Shown here piece after piece: positions 53,743-61,368 of a stretch of DNA of 64,000 bases (the stretch's first letter is position 1; every line of letters starts with the position of its first letter). This DNA is from an uncultured Lactobacillus sp. (GTDB lineage: Bacteria > Bacillota > Bacilli > Lactobacillales > Lactobacillaceae), in NCBI GenBank assembly GCA_937874185.1, contig CALNAK010000022.1, forward strand, positions 372,001-436,000, given 5' to 3'. The notes beneath the pieces are model-generated. The model had not been told where the DNA came from, made no database searches, and saw only the letters and a program-made list of their open reading frames with translations. Made by a program: the position numbers and the translations under genes.

Positions 53743-53839
53743 AGCAACGGGAGATTCTGAGCATTTGCCTAAGCTTGGGAATTATCCGTGGTTTTACGGA
53801 TGATTTTCAAGGTGTAGCAAAGCACAGGAATCTGTTGCT
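53743..53839. repeat. Long palindromic element downstream of gltX (type H)
   Basis: The outer arms AGCAAC-GGG-AGATTC and GAATCTGTTGCT pair with a three-base bulge. An inner 16-bp helix joins 53774-53789 to 53796-53811 around a six-base loop, with two G-U pairs and one mismatch. There is no U tract, so it is not a typical terminator. It is unlike the A-F family in sequence. Confidence 0.65.
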
Positions 53840-53878
53840 TGTAACTCGTTTCAGTAGAGTTAAATTTGCCGTCTTCCA

Positions 53879-54020
53879 CAAAAATCAAAATTTGGCTGGA
53901 ACGTAGTGGGCACGACTTGAAGCCAATTTGAAGTTCAAAATTGTCTCCAAGCTCGGCCTTCTTCTAACCTGACTTCGTCAGCTAAGAAGAATTTCACTAC
54001 TTAGCCAATTTTGATTTTTG
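53879..54020 (+). repeat. Palindromic intergenic element, copy C
   Basis: Outer arms 53879-53897 and 54003-54020 differ by one inserted base. The inner helix is GTAGTG (53903-53908) with CACTAC (53995-54000), and the distal helix TTCTTCT / AGAAGAA surrounds CTGAC-TTC-GTCAG. It is the same orientation as copy A and lies downstream of gltX. Confidence 0.88.
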
Positions 54021-54127
54021 CTCCAGACTAGATTAGTTTGTTTATGTTTGGTAGTTTTTGAAACTTGGATTTAGTTGATTCGATGTTTAAAGGCATCAAT
54101 TAAATAAAATACTATTTAGTCGGTAAC

Positions 54128-54194
54128 GGAGCAATTTGAGGTCTCAGCCATGAAATTATTCTTAGTTGGCGTTCCAGACCTCAAAATTGCGGAG
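54128..54194 (-). repeat. Palindromic intergenic element, copy D (inverted, internally deleted)
   Basis: The arms GCAATTTGAGGTCT and AGACCTCAAAATTGC pair with one inserted base. Between them only the CAGCCATGAAATTATTCTTAG segment and the GTTCCAGAC end of the family remain; the central hairpins are gone. It faces copy C across about 105 nt. Confidence 0.8.
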
Positions 54195-54234
54195 TGGACG
54201 ACGGGTAACAAAGCTATAAATTAAAATAAAAAAT

Positions 54235-54284
54235 AAAAGAGAGGTTGAAGGAAAACTTAGTTTTGCCTCAACTTCTCTTTTTTA
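54235..54284 (+). terminator. Terminator or attenuator directly before cysS
   Basis: GAGAGGTTGA pairs with TCAACTTCTC, extended by GG-AAAACT with AGTTTT-CC and followed by seven T. It ends 15 nt before the cysS start codon. It may end gltX transcripts or attenuate cysS; no T-box sequence is recognisable upstream. Confidence 0.8.
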
Positions 54285-54298
54285 TATAGGTGAAGCTT

Positions 54299-55705
54299 AT
54301 GTTGAAAATTTTCAATACATTAACACGCAAAAAAGAAGAATTTAAACCTTTAACACCTAATGAAGTAAAAATGTATGTCTGTGGTCCCACAGTTTATAAC
54401 TATATTCATATCGGAAATGCTCGTTCAATCGTCGCTTTTGATACTGTTCGTCGTTATTTGGAATTTTTAGGATACAAAGTTGACTTTGTTTCTAACTTTA
54501 CTGATGTTGACGACAAATTAATTAAGAAAGCTAATGATGAGGGGACAACTGTTCCTGAAGTTGCTGACCGATTTATCAAGGCTTTCTATGAAGATACAGC
54601 GGCTATTAACGTTGAAAAGGCAACGGTTAACCCACGTGCGTCTGATAATATCCAAAGCATTATTGATTTTGTGGCTGACTTAGTTAAAAAAGGTTATGCC
54701 TATGAATCACAGGGGGATGTCTTTTATCGCACTAGAAAATTCAAGGATTATGGTGAACTTTCTGGTCAAGATATTGATCAATTAGTTGAAGGTGCCAGTG
54801 AACATATCGGTGATGATGAGTTTGACAAGAAACAGGATCCAATCGACTTTGTGCTCTGGAAGAAAGCTAAGCCAAATGAAATCAAATGGGATTCTCCTTG
54901 GGGTGAAGGTCGTCCGGGCTGGCATATTGAATGTTCAGTTATGTCAACTAAGTATTTAGGCGATACCTTTGACATTCATGGTGGTGGTCAAGATTTGGAA
55001 TTCCCTCACCACGAAAATGAAATTGCTCAAAGTGAAGCTAAGACAGGTAAGAAGTTCGTTAATTATTGGATGCATAATGGATTTGTGACCGTTGAAGATA
55101 ATGAGAAGATGAGTAAGTCACTCGGTAATTTTGTGACCGTTCATGATTTAGTTAAGACGACGGATCCACAAGTTTTGAGATTCTTCCTGTCATCAACACA
55201 TTATCGTCGCCCACTCGAATATTCACAGTCTAACCTTCAAAAGGCTGCCGATAATTTGAGTAAAATCAAGACAGCATATAATAATTTGAAATTTAGATTA
55301 GATGATGCCACAAATGAAGATTCACGCGATGTTAAGTCAGAAGTTGAAACGGTTATCAATGACTTTAAAACAGCTATGGATGATGATTTCAATGTCCAAA
55401 ATGGATTGACTGAAATCTTTAATTTAGTCAGCCTCGCTAACAACTACAGTTCCCAAACTGCGGTTGATAAAAATAGTGTAAATGTTATCCTAAAAGCTAT
55501 GGTCGATTTGACAAGTATCCTCGGAATTGAATTAGATGATCAAAAAGATTTGTCTAAGGAAATCCAACAGATGGTTGATGATCGTGATAACGCTCGTGCA
55601 AATAAAGACTTTGTGACAAGTGATAAATTGCGCGACCAACTAAAAGATATGGGTGTGATCTTAGAGGACACACCACAGGGAACACGGTGGCATATTAATG
55701 ACTGA
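54299..55705 (+). CDS. cysS: Cysteinyl-tRNA synthetase
   Basis: The product has 468 residues from ATG 54299, with AGGTGA at the right distance; the in-frame GTG at 54290 lies inside that site. Motifs include the HIGNARS nucleotide site, the zinc ligands around CGPTVYN and GWHIECS, and KMSKSLGN. It charges tRNA-Cys. Its last codons overlap mrnC by 8 nt, so the two are translationally coupled. Confidence 0.95.
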   Translation: MLKIFNTLTRKKEEFKPLTPNEVKMYVCGPTVYNYIHIGNARSIVAFDTVRRYLEFLGYKVDFVSNFTDVDDKLIKKANDEGTTVPEVADRFIKAFYEDTAAINVEKATVNPRASDNIQSIIDFVADLVKKGYAYESQGDVFYRTRKFKDYGELSGQDIDQLVEGASEHIGDDEFDKKQDPIDFVLWKKAKPNEIKWDSPWGEGRPGWHIECSVMSTKYLGDTFDIHGGGQDLEFPHHENEIAQSEAKTGKKFVNYWMHNGFVTVEDNEKMSKSLGNFVTVHDLVKTTDPQVLRFFLSSTHYRRPLEYSQSNLQKAADNLSKIKTAYNNLKFRLDDATNEDSRDVKSEVETVINDFKTAMDDDFNVQNGLTEIFNLVSLANNYSSQTAVDKNSVNVILKAMVDLTSILGIELDDQKDLSKEIQQMVDDRDNARANKDFVTSDKLRDQLKDMGVILEDTPQGTRWHIND

Positions 55706-56111
55706 TGTTAAACAGTTTAACGGAGTAACTTTGGCATATTTAGGGGATGCCGTTTATGAAATTTATATTCGTGAACATCTTCTTGGCAAAAATATTACTA
55801 AAGTAAATGAATTACAAAGACAGGCAAAACATTACGTTTCTGCCAAAGCACAGGCATCTTTAATAACTCTCATGCTTGATAAGGATGTTTTATCCGAAGA
55901 TGAGATCAGAATTTACAAGAATGGCCGTAATGCAAAAAAATATACTAAAGCTAAGAATACAAGTGTCGTTACTTATCATATGTCAACTGGGTTTGAAGCA
56001 CTTTTTGGTTATTTAGATATTACAGAGAATAAAGACCGTGTTAAAGAATTAGCACAATGGTGCATAAATGAAGTAGAGATAGGTGAAGCAGATGACAGAC
56101 AATTCGAATAG
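55698..56111 (+). CDS. mrnC: Mini-ribonuclease III
   Basis: The product has 137 residues, an RNase III catalytic domain without a double-stranded RNA-binding domain. Motifs are LAYLGDAVYEIYIRE near the start and the second helix FEALFGYLDITEN. It matures 23S rRNA ends. It sits in the conserved cysS-mrnC-rlmB operon and overlaps the next gene by 20 nt. Confidence 0.92.
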   Translation: MTDVKQFNGVTLAYLGDAVYEIYIREHLLGKNITKVNELQRQAKHYVSAKAQASLITLMLDKDVLSEDEIRIYKNGRNAKKYTKAKNTSVVTYHMSTGFEALFGYLDITENKDRVKELAQWCINEVEIGEADDRQFE

Positions 56112-56874
56112 AAATAATAATGAAGAGGAACCAAAAGAATTAGTTTATGGATTACATTCCGTTGTGGAATTATTAAAATCCCCAACAGCTAATTCACGTG
56201 TAAACAAAGTTCTTGTTCAAAAGGGACTTTCAAGTGAACATATTGGAGAAGTTATTTCTCTAGCTAAGAGAGACCGTTTAATCGTTCAAGAAGTTCCTAA
56301 GAGTAAATTGGATGATATTAGTAGTGGTGGTAATCATCAAGGGATGGCAGCTTATATCGCCCCTTATGAATACGCTGAATTGGACGACATTTTCAAGAGT
56401 GCTGAAAGGAAGGGGACAGATCCTTTCATCCTAATCTTGGATAAAATTGAAGATCCCCATAATCTTGGTTCAATCATGCGTACAGCTGATGCAGTCGGTG
56501 TTGATGGAATTATCGTTCCTAAGCATCGTTCAACCGGATTGACATCAGTTGTTGCTAAGACGTCAACAGGCGCCATTGAACACGTTCCAGTCGTTCGCGT
56601 AACTAATTTGGTTAATACTATCAACGACTTGAAGAAACGCAACGTGTGGATTTTTGGAACAGCTATGGAAGGTGACAATTACCGTACATGGAATGCTAAG
56701 GGTGCAATCGCACTTATCATTGGTAATGAAGGTAAAGGTATTTCACCACTAGTTCTAAAACAAGCTGATCAAACATTGAACATTCCTATGGTTGGACATG
56801 TGCAAAGTTTGAATGCTTCAGTTGCGACTGGGGTATTGTTGTATCAAGCTTTTGCTTCACGTAATGCTAAATAA
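56092..56874 (+). CDS. rlmB: 23S rRNA 2'-O-methyltransferase, RlmB/SpoU family
   Basis: The product has 260 residues from ATG 56092, with AGGTGA upstream. An N-terminal substrate-binding domain is followed by the SPOUT knot with the motifs NLGSIMRTADAVG, IGNEGKGIS and LNASVATGVLLYQ. It is expected to methylate G2251 of 23S rRNA, though close relatives act on tRNA. It is the last gene of the cysS operon. Confidence 0.92.
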   Translation: MTDNSNRNNNEEEPKELVYGLHSVVELLKSPTANSRVNKVLVQKGLSSEHIGEVISLAKRDRLIVQEVPKSKLDDISSGGNHQGMAAYIAPYEYAELDDIFKSAERKGTDPFILILDKIEDPHNLGSIMRTADAVGVDGIIVPKHRSTGLTSVVAKTSTGAIEHVPVVRVTNLVNTINDLKKRNVWIFGTAMEGDNYRTWNAKGAIALIIGNEGKGISPLVLKQADQTLNIPMVGHVQSLNASVATGVLLYQAFASRNAK

Positions 56875-56884
56875 TTTTAAATAA

Positions 56885-57006
56885 ACGTGAGTGGGACAGA
56901 ACACGGTCAACTTCCGAGCATTAATTGTAAAATGGTGGTAACTCGACTTTGAGTTACCACCATTTTGGGATTAAGCGGAGTGAAGTTGTGTTCTGTTCCA
57001 CGTTAT
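56885..57006. repeat. Long palindromic element downstream of rlmB (type G)
   Basis: Outer arms starting ACGTG...GGGACAGAACAC pair with GTGTTCTGTTCCACGT over about 25 bp with small bulges. An inner hairpin of 17 bp (AAAATGGTGGTAACTC with GAGTTACCACCATTTT) is perfect. No U tract follows. The outer arm word GTGGGACAGAA is of a kind common between lactobacillar genes. The remaining gap to 57210 holds an AT-rich promoter region and nothing else I can support. Confidence 0.75.
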
Positions 57007-57209
57007 TGCTGCAATTTTAGTCTAAAAATTAGTTATGTCCCATACTCGTTTTTTTAACCAAATTCCGAACTTTAAACGATATTACGTAAGAAAATATAAT
57101 TCCGATGATTATATTCAATTCGCTTTTTTTGTAAACAAATGTTCGCTTAAAATTGACTTCTCAACATGATATTTTATAGAGTATAAAATTATTGTTCGAA
57201 GTACTATAA

Positions 57210-57767
57210 ATGAATTTTGACAAAGAGACTCAATGGATTGAGTTGGTTAAAGAATATGACGATTCAATAGCCTTGGAAAGCTTAGTACGAAGATATCGTC
57301 CTATGATTGATAATATGTATATCAAGTTCTTTATTGATAGTTATGATAAAAACGATTGGTATCAAGAAGCATTTATTGTTTGTTATCAAACCTGTTGTTT
57401 ATTTGACGGTCAAAATGGATCAAAGTTTGGTAGCTTTTTTAAGATGAAATTTCAAAATCATATTATAGATATTATTCGAAGAGAGAATGCTGTAAAGAGA
57501 AGGGCCAATATAAGAACTGAATCGTACGATAATTTGGTCATTAATGGAACGATTGATGATTTAACAACTGAAAATGACAATTGGTTAGAAGTATCTAATC
57601 AAATAGAAAGAATTTTAGTTGAAATGAGTTCTTTAGAATTATTAGCTTTCCAATTTTTGTTAGGTAAAATCTCGCTGAAAGATGCATGTGAATCGGCTCA
57701 ATGCGACGTTAAACAAATTATGCGAGCAGTTGGTCGTTGTAAAAATAAAATTAAAAAAAGTAAGTAG
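57210..57767 (+). CDS. sigH: SigH/ComX-like alternative sigma factor
   Basis: The product has 185 residues. Region 2 is present (LVRRYRPMIDNMY, NDWYQEAFIVCYQ, FGSFFKMKFQNHIIDIIRRENA), and region 4 is weak but recognisable near the C-terminus (KISLKDACESAQCDVKQIMRAVGRCKNKI). It lies between rlmB and rpmG, where B. subtilis has sigH and lactobacilli carry the ComX-like competence factor. It is therefore the probable activator of DNA-uptake genes. The start has no strong SD, which may limit its expression. Confidence 0.75.
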   Translation: MNFDKETQWIELVKEYDDSIALESLVRRYRPMIDNMYIKFFIDSYDKNDWYQEAFIVCYQTCCLFDGQNGSKFGSFFKMKFQNHIIDIIRRENAVKRRANIRTESYDNLVINGTIDDLTTENDNWLEVSNQIERILVEMSSLELLAFQFLLGKISLKDACESAQCDVKQIMRAVGRCKNKIKKSK

Positions 57768-57860
57768 ATTCTTATTTGTCATGATAATGCAATGGACAAT
57801 TTATATCTGAACGTATACAATTAATAAGATTAAGATATAAATGGAATTTTGGAGAAAAAC

Positions 57861-58010
57861 ATGGGATTAAGAAAAGTTGCACTTGCTTGTGAAGTTTGCG
57901 GTTCAAGAAACTATACAGTTTCAGAGAATCCTAATAGAACAGAGCGCCTTGAAGTAAAGAAGTTCTGTAAGCACTGTGGTAAACATACTTTACATAAAGA
58001 AACAAGATAA
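57861..58010 (+). CDS. rpmG: 50S ribosomal protein L33
   Basis: The product has 49 residues with two Cys-x-x-Cys pairs (CEVCG and CKHCG), the zinc-binding form of L33. It begins MGLRKVALAC and ends KETR. SD TTGGAG lies about 7 nt before the ATG. It is followed after 13 nt by secE, the standard gene order. Confidence 0.93.
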   Translation: MGLRKVALACEVCGSRNYTVSENPNRTERLEVKKFCKHCGKHTLHKETR

Positions 58011-58023
58011 TCTGGAGGAACAA

Positions 58024-58209
58024 ATGAAACTATTTAAATTTTTTGGTAGTGTCAATAAAGAAATGAAATTAGTTGTTTGGCCTACATTTAAAGAAAACAG
58101 ACGCGATACATGGACTGTTATCGCAACATCACTAATGTACGCAATCTTCTTCTCTCTAATCGACTGGGGAATTGTTACATTACTACAACACTTCGTAATG
58201 GCTAAATAG
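58024..58209 (+). CDS. secE: Preprotein translocase subunit SecE
   Basis: The product has 61 residues from ATG 58024 with TGGAGGA upstream. It has the short single-helix form typical of Gram-positive SecE: an amphipathic N-terminal part (EMKLVVWPTFKE) and one membrane helix at about 33-55. It stabilises SecY in the secretion channel. Confidence 0.93.
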   Translation: MKLFKFFGSVNKEMKLVVWPTFKENRRDTWTVIATSLMYAIFFSLIDWGIVTLLQHFVMAK

Positions 58210-58251
58210 ATTGTAACTACAATCGAAATTTGCTATCATGGAACTAACGAG

Positions 58252-58282
58252 AAAAACTTCGACTGTGGTTCGGAGTTTTTTT
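58252..58282 (+). terminator. Terminator/attenuator between secE and nusG
   Basis: AAAACTTCGAC pairs with GTTCGGAGTTTT (one bulge, one G-U), with a seven-T run. It may set the nusG level relative to secE. Confidence 0.7.
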
Positions 58283-58306
58283 ATTTTGATTTTTTTGGAG
58301 GAAAAT

Positions 58307-58852
58307 ATGGCTGAAGCTGGCGCAAAACAATGGTATGTCCTACATACCTATTCAGGATATGAAAACAAAGTTAAGGAAAACTTGGAATCACGTGCCCAAT
58401 CAATGGGTATGGAAGATTACATTTTCCGTGCTGTTGTTCCTGAAGAAGAAGAAACAGAAGTAAAAAACGGTAAACAAAAAACAGAGATGAAGAAAACTTT
58501 CCCTGGTTACGTATTGGTAGAAATGGTTATGTCTGATGAATCATGGTTTATCGTTCGTAATACACCTGGTGTTACCGGATTTGTCGGCAGTCATGGTTCT
58601 GGTAGTAAGCCAGCACCGTTGTTACCTGAAGAAATTGATCACATCTTGAACGACTTAGGTATCAGTTTGAAGCAAAAGGGTACAGATTACGAAATTGGTG
58701 AAACTGTTAAGATCACTGATGGTGCTTTTGCTGACACAACTGGTAAAATTACTGAAATCGATGAAGAACACAGAAAACTTAAAGTTGACGTTGATATGTT
58801 CGGACGTATGACAAGTGCCGAAGTTGACTTTGAAGCAGTTGAAAAACAATAG
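58307..58852 (+). CDS. nusG: Transcription termination/antitermination factor NusG
   Basis: The product has 181 residues from ATG 58307, which has TTGGAGGA upstream. It carries the N-terminal NGN domain (WYVLHTYSGYENKVKENLE, FPGYVLVEM) and a C-terminal KOW domain (GETVKITDGAFADTTGKI). It binds RNA polymerase and controls pausing, termination and coupling to the ribosome. Confidence 0.95.
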   Translation: MAEAGAKQWYVLHTYSGYENKVKENLESRAQSMGMEDYIFRAVVPEEEETEVKNGKQKTEMKKTFPGYVLVEMVMSDESWFIVRNTPGVTGFVGSHGSGSKPAPLLPEEIDHILNDLGISLKQKGTDYEIGETVKITDGAFADTTGKITEIDEEHRKLKVDVDMFGRMTSAEVDFEAVEKQ

Positions 58853-58917
58853 AAACTAATATTGAAAAATTAGATGCTCCGTGCTATCATGAAACGGTAT
58901 GTTTTTAAGATATACAT

Positions 58918-58970
58918 GTGGGAGAGAAAATTTATATTCTCAATATGACCACATCACGGAACAAGGAGGT
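58918..58970 (+). promoter_or_regulatory. Leader hairpin before rplK, possible L1-binding element
   Basis: GTGG (58918) pairs with CCAC (58949), enclosing GAGA...TCTC, and an AAGGAGG site follows. The same plan recurs before rplA. Ribosomal protein L1 represses this operon in many bacteria through an rRNA-like site, so L1 binding is plausible but inferred. Confidence 0.45.
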
Positions 58971-58977
58971 ACGCACC

Positions 58978-59400
58978 GTGGCTAAAAAAGTTGCAAACGT
59001 AGTAAAATTACAAATCCCTGCTGGACAGGCTACTCCAGCTCCTCCAGTTGGTCCTGCTTTAGGACAAGCTGGTATTAACATTGTTGCCTTTACAAAGGAC
59101 TTCAATGCACGTACACAAGATCAAAGAGGTATGATTATCCCTGTTGTTATCTCAGTATATGAAGATCGTTCATTCGATTTCGTTACTAAGACACCACCAG
59201 CTGCCGTTCTATTGAAGAAGGCTGCTGGCGTTGAAAAGGGCTCTGGCGAACCTAACACAAACAAGGTTGCCACTGTTACCGAAGACCAAGTTCGCGAAAT
59301 TGCTGAAACCAAGATGAATGACCTAAACGCTGCTAGTGTCGAAGCTGCAATGCGTATGGTTGCTGGTACTGCAAGAAGTATGGGCTTTGAAGTAAAATAA
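58978..59400 (+). CDS. rplK: 50S ribosomal protein L11
   Basis: The product has 140 residues from GTG 58978, behind AAGGAGGT. Motifs are KLQIPAGQATPAPPVGPALGQ and the C-terminal AGTARSMGFEV. It forms the GTPase-associated region with 23S rRNA. A longer reading frame from 58918 would run through the leader hairpin and is rejected. Confidence 0.95.
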   Translation: MAKKVANVVKLQIPAGQATPAPPVGPALGQAGINIVAFTKDFNARTQDQRGMIIPVVISVYEDRSFDFVTKTPPAAVLLKKAAGVEKGSGEPNTNKVATVTEDQVREIAETKMNDLNAASVEAAMRMVAGTARSMGFEVK

Positions 59401-59447
59401 AAGACTAGATCGAGCAGTTTACAGGAATGTGAAAGCATTCTTAACAA

Positions 59448-59494
59448 GTGGGAGGAGAAAATTTGATTCTCCGAAAGACCACAAAGCAAGGAGG
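59448..59494 (+). promoter_or_regulatory. Leader hairpin before rplA, second copy of the rplK-type element
   Basis: GTGG (59448) pairs with CCAC (59479), enclosing a perfect GGAGAA...TTCTCC stem, then AAGGAGG. About three quarters of the positions match the element before rplK. It could let L1 control its own gene separately. Confidence 0.45.
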
Positions 59495-59502
59495 AACTTA
59501 GC

Positions 59503-60183
59503 ATGGCTAAGCATGGAAAAAAATATTTAGAAGCAATGAAACAAGTAGATAAAGACAAACGCTACTCTGCTACAGAGGCTGTTGACTTACTTAAGAAGGT
59601 TAACTACGCTAAATTTGACGCAACTGTTGAAGTTGCCGTTAACTTGGATGTAGATCCTAAACAAGCTGATCAACAAATCCGTGGCGCACTAGTACTACCT
59701 AATGGTACTGGTAAGACACAAAAGGTTATCGTCTTCGCTGAAGGCCAACAAGCAAAGGATGCAGAAGCAGCCGGTGCTGATATTGTTGGTTCAGATGATC
59801 TTGTTGAAAAGATTCAAGATGGCTGGTTGGACTTTGATGTTGCTGTTGCAACACCACCAATGATGGCTAAAGTTGGACGTTTAGGTCGTGTTCTTGGACC
59901 TAAAGGTTTGATGCCTAACCCTAAGACAGGTACTGTTACAATGGATGTTACTAAGGCTGTTAATGATATTAAAGCCGGACAAGTTACATACCGTGTTGAT
60001 TCAAATGGTCTTATCCATGCACCAATTGGTAAGCTTTCATTTGATACAGACAAGATTGCAGCTAACTTTGATGCATTCTTTGGTGCTATCTTAAAGGCTC
60101 GTCCTGCATCACTTAAAGGTAATTATGTAACAAGTGTTAACTTGACATCCACATTTGGACCTGGTCTAAAAATTAACGCTTAA
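59503..60183 (+). CDS. rplA: 50S ribosomal protein L1
   Basis: The product has 226 residues with the L1 signature GRLGRVLGPKGLMPNPKTGTV and the usual two-domain layout. It builds the mobile L1 stalk at the E site and is also a translational repressor. Preceded by a hairpin leader similar to that of rplK. Confidence 0.95.
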   Translation: MAKHGKKYLEAMKQVDKDKRYSATEAVDLLKKVNYAKFDATVEVAVNLDVDPKQADQQIRGALVLPNGTGKTQKVIVFAEGQQAKDAEAAGADIVGSDDLVEKIQDGWLDFDVAVATPPMMAKVGRLGRVLGPKGLMPNPKTGTVTMDVTKAVNDIKAGQVTYRVDSNGLIHAPIGKLSFDTDKIAANFDAFFGAILKARPASLKGNYVTSVNLTSTFGPGLKINA

Positions 60184-60227
60184 TGTTGACTAATAACCAA
60201 AATAATGATAAATTAGTATAGTTGATT

Positions 60228-60334
60228 TCTACCGAAGACTCAGGTGATGAAAGTCTTAATATCCTGCCGAGGCCAGAAGATTAGTTCACTTAATCTCTGT
60301 GTCCTTTGGACACAGAGATTTTATTTTTTAAGCC
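60228..60334 (+). promoter_or_regulatory. L10 (rplJL) leader with terminator hairpin
   Basis: The segment contains the L10-leader pattern: ACCGAAGACTCAGGTG, AAGTCTTAATATCCTGCCGAGG and AGAAGATTAG. After it, ATCTCTGTGTCC pairs perfectly with GGACACAGAGAT followed by a T-rich run. The L10-L12 complex binds such leaders and causes attenuation of rplJ-rplL. Confidence 0.85.
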
Positions 60335-60380
60335 GATTTGTAGATAATTAACTAAAAAATTGTGGAGGTGAAACGTAATA

Positions 60381-60887
60381 ATGAAGCAAGATGTATTAGC
60401 ACAAAAACAAGCACAAGTTGATGAAATTGCTAAACAACTTGTAGGAGCAAAGTCAGTAATCGTTGTTGATTACCTTGGTCTTACTGTTGAACAAGCTACT
60501 GAAATGCGTGCCGAATTACGTGAACAAGGCGCTACAATGCAAGTTATCAAGAACACAATCTTGAGACGTGCTGCTGAACAAGCTGGCGTTGAAGGTCTAG
60601 AGAAGTACTTCGTTGGACCTACTGCTGTTGCTTACTCAGAAACAGATCCTGTTGGACCTGCTAAAGTAGCTGCTAAGTTTGCCAAAGATGTTGACGCCGT
60701 TGAAATTAAGGGTGGAATCATCGAAGGTAAAGCAGCAACTCTTGAACAAATTCAAGAACTTGCAACATTGCCAGACAGAGATGGCTTGCTATCAATGTTG
60801 GCATCTGTATTACAAGCTCCAGTTCGCGACTTTGCTATGGTTGTTAAGGCTGTTGCAGAATCAAAAGACGACGAACCAGCTGCTTAA
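60381..60887 (+). CDS. rplJ: 50S ribosomal protein L10
   Basis: The product has 168 residues. The N-terminal RNA-binding domain contains VVDYLGLTVEQATEMR and NTILRRAAE; the C-terminal helix that binds L12 dimers is Ala-rich. It anchors the stalk and autoregulates through the leader upstream. Confidence 0.95.
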   Translation: MKQDVLAQKQAQVDEIAKQLVGAKSVIVVDYLGLTVEQATEMRAELREQGATMQVIKNTILRRAAEQAGVEGLEKYFVGPTAVAYSETDPVGPAKVAAKFAKDVDAVEIKGGIIEGKAATLEQIQELATLPDRDGLLSMLASVLQAPVRDFAMVVKAVAESKDDEPAA

Positions 60888-60926
60888 TTAAAAACAAAAA
60901 CTAAAACTCATTTGGAGGATACTATA

Positions 60927-61295
60927 ATGGCTTTAGATACACAAAAGATTATTGATGATTTAAAAGAAGCTTCAATCCTAGAACTTAACGACCTTGTTAA
61001 GGCTATTGAAGAAGAATTTGACGTTAAGGCTGCTGCTCCAGTTGCTGCCGGTGCCGCTGCTGGTGCTGACGATGCTGCTGAAAAAGACTCATTTGATGTT
61101 GAATTAACAGAAGCAGGACAAGAAAAGGTTAAGGTTATCAAGGAAGTTCGTGGTATTACTGGACTTGGCTTGAAAGACTCAAAAGACCTAGTTGATGGCG
61201 CACCTAAGGTTATCAAGGAAGGCGTAGCTAAGGCTGACGCTGACGAAATGAAGACTAAACTTGAAGCTGTTGGCGCAACAGTTACATTGAAGTAA
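60927..61295 (+). CDS. rplL: 50S ribosomal protein L7/L12
   Basis: The product has 122 residues from ATG 60927 behind TGGAGGA. A dimerisation helix is followed by an Ala-rich hinge (about 38-55) and the globular domain with EKVKVIKEVRGITGLGLKDSK split as in the family. It recruits translation GTPases. Confidence 0.95.
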   Translation: MALDTQKIIDDLKEASILELNDLVKAIEEEFDVKAAAPVAAGAAAGADDAAEKDSFDVELTEAGQEKVKVIKEVRGITGLGLKDSKDLVDGAPKVIKEGVAKADADEMKTKLEAVGATVTLK

Positions 61296-61318
61296 TTCAT
61301 TTTAAATAATGTTAAAAT

Positions 61319-61344
61319 TAATCCTCGTAAGAGGATTTTTTTTT
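61319..61344 (+). terminator. Terminator of rplJL
   Basis: AATCCTC pairs with GAGGATT around GTAA, followed by nine T. Confidence 0.9.
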
Positions 61345-61368
61345 ACCCTCAAATAGAAAGGGAAAAAT

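Noticed and set aside
54026..54298. T-box leader before cysS
   Set aside because: A good terminator is present, but no T-box core or specifier stem; the space is filled by repeat copy D.
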